This document shows, one piece after another, positions 20,914-23,449 of a stretch of 23,449 nucleotides of DNA. The DNA lies in NCBI GenBank assembly GCA_023246415.1, contig JAHFIK010000016.1, forward strand, positions 1 through 23,449, given 5' to 3'. The translations under genes were made by a program, and so were the position numbers. The notes under the pieces were generated by a model that made no database searches, was not told the DNA's origin, and saw only the letters and a list, made by a program, of their open reading frames with translations. How positions within the stretch are numbered: position 1 is the first letter of the stretch; each line of letters starts with the position of its first letter. The DNA is from Candidatus Uhrbacteria bacterium (GTDB lineage Bacteria > Patescibacteriota > Patescibacteriia > 2-12-FULL-60-25).

Positions 20914-21035
20914 CACTTTCCCGAGGAGTCACCGACGAGGGACCCCTTGGAAGCAGGATTTGGATGATGGAGGCGCAACTTCTCTTTCAGCATCCTTTCA
21001 AAGGGATCCCTCGTCGGTGACTCCTCGGGAAAGTG
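20914..21035. repeat. REPIN-like inverted repeat, family 1, element G
   Basis: Arms 20914-20948 and 21001-21035 (35 nt) have one mismatch (GGGACCCC against GGGATCCC). The variable dinucleotide is AC, matched by GT in the other arm. The 52-nt centre contains GAAGCAGGATTTGGAT and GCAACTTCTCT, which recur reversed in element F. It separates the convergent second paralogue and DUF362 gene. Confidence 0.92.
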
Positions 21036-21067
21036 GGCTAAAAAAGGTCTGGCGATGATGCAAACGT

Positions 21068-22147
21068 CTACACAATCATCCCATTCAGCGCCCGCTGAAA
21101 ACCTTCCGGGACGTTCGTATACTTCGCTTCAAATTTCGTACTCCCCAACCCCAGTTTCACCGCATGCGTAATGAACGGATTCTCAGCGACGGTATACGTT
21201 CCTAATTCCTTTGCTCGCCCATTAACCATCATCAATATCTTCTGTGCAATCTTTTGAGATGACGGCGTCCCCTTCACGTAGAGGTGCGTCAAAAAGGCGA
21301 TTGCCACCATCTCTGCCGCTACTTGATCTGCACTGGCGAACACAAATCCCATCTCTGGCGTCGCGACGTATGAATCTGCCATGGGCGCGACGTGTCGATC
21401 CGGTCCAAACGTTGTCTGCGCCTGCGTGCCCACGAACAGCGTCAACCGCAATTTTTCACGCAACGCCAAACTAATCTCCACAATCTTTTCAAAAAAATCC
21501 GTTCGTCCATCGCGCACCACGTCGATCTTCGCGCCTTTTGCCGCGTTCGTAATAAACGCATTAAATGGCCCGTTCGCATGGAACGTCATGCGACTATCTT
21601 CCCGCAAAACGCCCACCATATTCTTAAACCCAAGCGTCACCCCCGCCTGTGCATGCGTGCTGAGGCGCGGCAGGCTGATGATATGGTCTGCTTTTCGAAT
21701 CCAATTCGTCACATAAAACCCATTCGACCACGCCTTTGCCTCCGGTGATTCAAAGTGATCAAACCCCTCATTCCATCCACCTTCTTCGAATCCCACCAAT
21801 TCAGCGTCATCCGTCTTAATCCCCACGCGCTCAAAGCAGTACTTCGTCGATCCTTTTACAACGCCCTGTGGCCCATGCACCACATGCTCAATCCCCGACT
21901 GATCCCCCACAATCACCCGCGCCCCGCGCTCCTTCAACACCTTCGCAACCACCGAAACCGCCAACGGATGCGTCGTCGACGGATACGAATCTGGAGAATT
22001 CACCGCCGGCTTCAGAAGAACGATTTCCCCAGGCTTGAGCCAGGAGAGGTTGTCCGTAGAATCGAGAAAGACCTGTTTGATGGTGGACGACAGGGATTCT
22101 AGGGATGCATTCTTTGCAACGCCGGAGATGTGGATATAGCTGGACAT
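21068..22147 (-). CDS. DUF362 domain protein
   Basis: The 359-aa protein matches the DUF362 family, whose biochemical role is not settled. Hallmarks are the early GEIVLLKPAVNSPDSYPSTTHP, VVAKVLKERGARVIVGDQSG, DHIISLPRLSTHAQAGVTLG then FKNMVG, and a late region with VATPEMGFVFASADQVAAEM. No ferredoxin-type cysteine clusters are present, unlike some family members fused to 4Fe-4S domains. The ATG at 22147 (MSSYIHISGVAKN) is chosen: the longer reading to 22222 would add 25 atypical residues and start inside a hairpin. TATACT lies 10 nt before the ATG, so the leader is probably very short. It is convergent with the second paralogue. Confidence 0.88.
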   Translation of the reverse strand: MSSYIHISGVAKNASLESLSSTIKQVFLDSTDNLSWLKPGEIVLLKPAVNSPDSYPSTTHPLAVSVVAKVLKERGARVIVGDQSGIEHVVHGPQGVVKGSTKYCFERVGIKTDDAELVGFEEGGWNEGFDHFESPEAKAWSNGFYVTNWIRKADHIISLPRLSTHAQAGVTLGFKNMVGVLREDSRMTFHANGPFNAFITNAAKGAKIDVVRDGRTDFFEKIVEISLALREKLRLTLFVGTQAQTTFGPDRHVAPMADSYVATPEMGFVFASADQVAAEMVAIAFLTHLYVKGTPSSQKIAQKILMMVNGRAKELGTYTVAENPFITHAVKLGLGSTKFEAKYTNVPEGFQRALNGMIV

Positions 22148-22200
22148 ATCACATATGAGTATAGACTTAAAAAACAAGCATCGCCACGCCATATAATCAC

Positions 22201-22233
22201 AACGCTCGCCCAAACGAATCAAGGGCGAGCGTT
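22201..22233 (-). terminator. Hairpin between lipoprotein and DUF362 genes
   Basis: A perfect 11-bp stem AACGCTCGCCC/GGGCGAGCGTT has an 11-nt loop, about 30 nt past the lipoprotein stop. It has T/A-rich flanks but no clean U-tract on the minus strand (GTTGTGATT), so termination may be partial. Confidence 0.55.
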
Positions 22234-22264
22234 TTGAAAGAAAGAACAGATGAGAGGATCCTTA

Positions 22265-23272
22265 TTACGAACAGCCGGGAGTCCACCCTTGAAGCATCCA
22301 ATCTGAACAATACGAAGCGGTCACTGGACCATTCGCGATCATAATATCGCGTTGAATACGAGAGTCGTCATTACAGACATGCCCACCCGCTAGAAGGCTA
22401 TACGCGGTCGAACAACAACCAACGAGACTAGTATGCATTGAAGCAGCTGCGGGAGAAATTGGCGTATCGCACTTATTCTTTACCGGCAGGTCATATGGTC
22501 GGCCGTAAAATGGCCTGTTACAGCTCAAAGCCATACCGCTCGCCGCGGCCGCCGCACCGTGATTCGACGTCACGATAACATTTCGGACAACCGAAGATGA
22601 ATCTAGCGCCAACGATCTTGTCGCAGAGTGTTCTGCGATACCAACAGCCGGTTTCCACCATATCTCTAGGAGATGCGTATACGACGCCACTGTTGCCGTC
22701 ATCGCAAGAACGCCCTTTTGGGGCGTTCCTTCAGATCGACTCTGTTTGAGTGGATATGGATAAGGCATGTTACTTAAGCCGTCCAGCGTTTCGAGTTCGT
22801 CAGGAAAATCTTTCAACAGACCTGATTTGTCGAACAACTTGAGATCTCCGTGGAATGCCCAGAGTGCCTTGTTATTATCGATAGCCTCCGACTGAGTCGG
22901 CTCGCTATCAATCTCTTTAATCCAGTCTGAATTCGCCAACGCATGCCCTCCTGCCGCATTCGCGAAGCAATGGCCGGATTCATCGCAGAATCGTGCATCA
23001 ATAGAGTATGTGGGGGCCTCAGGATCAATGTATTTTGAAAGAGGCGGATTCTTTTCTCCGCGAATCGCTTCAAATTTTATCGTATGCCCTTCGTGTACAT
23101 ACGTGCCACGCAAAATACCTTTTTGGATATCCTTTTCTGTAAATGTAATTACTCCGGCAGGTGCTTTCTGCGCTGGCGTCTCTTCAACCCTTCCAGCGCA
23201 ACCCGCACCAAACATCGCAACTATTGCAACGAAGGTTAGGAGATTGAAAAATCGTTTGGTCATTCGATCCAT
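22265..23272 (-). CDS. Cysteine-rich predicted lipoprotein
   Basis: The 335-aa protein has a lipoprotein signal: basic start MDRMTKR, hydrophobic core FFNLLTFVAIVAMF, and lipobox GAGC with the lipidated cysteine at about residue 25. The mature part is soluble and likely extracellular. It contains RFCDESGHCFANA near 94-106 and at least seven more cysteines after about residue 240, including a CC pair (LVGCCSTAYS), suggesting several disulfides. No enzyme motif or named family is recognised. AAGGA nine bases upstream supports the ATG at 23272. The gene is preceded by an AT-rich 147-nt gap without an obvious strong promoter, and is followed by a hairpin and the DUF362 gene on the same strand. 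Confidence 0.8.
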   Translation of the reverse strand: MDRMTKRFFNLLTFVAIVAMFGAGCAGRVEETPAQKAPAGVITFTEKDIQKGILRGTYVHEGHTIKFEAIRGEKNPPLSKYIDPEAPTYSIDARFCDESGHCFANAAGGHALANSDWIKEIDSEPTQSEAIDNNKALWAFHGDLKLFDKSGLLKDFPDELETLDGLSNMPYPYPLKQSRSEGTPQKGVLAMTATVASYTHLLEIWWKPAVGIAEHSATRSLALDSSSVVRNVIVTSNHGAAAAASGMALSCNRPFYGRPYDLPVKNKCDTPISPAAASMHTSLVGCCSTAYSLLAGGHVCNDDSRIQRDIMIANGPVTASYCSDWMLQGWTPGCS

Positions 23273-23419
23273 AATTCTTGATCCTTGGTATTGCTTTTGC
23301 GACTTAAAAACACAAACATCTTGATATTGTTAAGGCGCTTTGTAAAATTAACATGTGAGATAGGCATTGTCGATACATAAAACAGAAGAATCTCGCAATT
23401 AATTTAGATATCGCCCAGC

Positions 23420-23449
23420 CTACCGCTTCAGCACCTTCTTCAAATACTC
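23420..23449 (-). CDS. Last codons of an upstream gene (partial, unidentified)
   Basis: On the minus strand the window edge reads EYLKKVLKR then TAG. A basic, helical end is typical of a real C-terminus, but only nine residues are visible, so no identity can be given. The stretch 23273-23419 is AT-rich and shows nothing else that can be supported. Confidence 0.3.
   Translation of the reverse strand, partial: EYLKKVLKR

Noticed and set aside
2517..21035. Inverted repeats as ends of insertion sequences
   Set aside because: No transposase gene lies between any pair of arms and the centres are only 19-222 nt, so these are non-coding elements, not IS copies.
22148..22222. 25-residue N-terminal extension of the DUF362 protein
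   Set aside because: The added residues are atypical, and the start would lie inside the hairpin at 22201-22233; MSSYIH at 22147 fits the family.
22708..22728. GAACGCCC/GGGCGTTC hairpin as a terminator
   Set aside because: It lies within the lipoprotein coding sequence, has no T-run, and is probably incidental.

Overview
The window looks like part of a chromosome from a Candidatus Patescibacteria (CPR) bacterium, probably of the Parcubacteria side. This is an inference from several features: a broken-up dcw/peptidoglycan cluster, a membrane-anchored Clp-like ATPase beside a small membrane protein, a UvrC without its C-terminal HhH region, a Pif1-WYL helicase, few Shine-Dalgarno sites inside operons, and many intergenic palindromes. 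No rRNA, tRNA, CRISPR array or transposase gene was seen.

Layout. Positions 1-14.7 kb are coded on the minus strand. Read in the direction of transcription, the order is: uvrC; mraZ-rsmH-ftsL-like (start of the dcw cluster, with a promoter overlapped by four 10-bp-phased MraZ boxes); a small membrane protein joined by a 1-nt gap to a 914-aa membrane-anchored AAA+ protein; a MraY/WecA-type glycosyltransferase; a DUF192 protein; murC; murB; hpf; and secA, which runs off the left edge. Most of these genes serve envelope growth (precursor synthesis, division, export) or ribosome hibernation.

Positions 14.8-20.8 kb hold a plus-strand accessory block. It contains a 755-aa protein with mTERF-like helical repeats, a single-TM protein, a Pif1-like helicase with a C-terminal WYL domain, and a second single-TM protein that is a clear paralogue of the first. 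The mTERF-like gene and both TM genes end in nearly the same CCCCGGATT...AATCCGGGG hairpin, and both TM genes appear to start from TTGACA-type promoters. Positions 21-23.4 kb return to the minus strand with a DUF362 protein, a cysteine-rich lipoprotein, and the last codons of another gene.

The intergenic spaces are crowded with long inverted repeats. There are five REPIN/MITE-like elements in two families with a GGATCC core, one 76-bp perfect palindrome, one 80-bp GC-rich hairpin, and a triple nested palindrome.

The most interesting candidates for undescribed biology are three. First is the membrane Clp-like ATPase: its first AAA+ ring is catalytically degenerate, and both pore-loop aromatic residues are missing, so it is unlikely to be an ordinary ClpC. 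Second is the bacterial mTERF-like repeat protein. Third is the paralogous pair of membrane proteins around the Pif1-WYL helicase.
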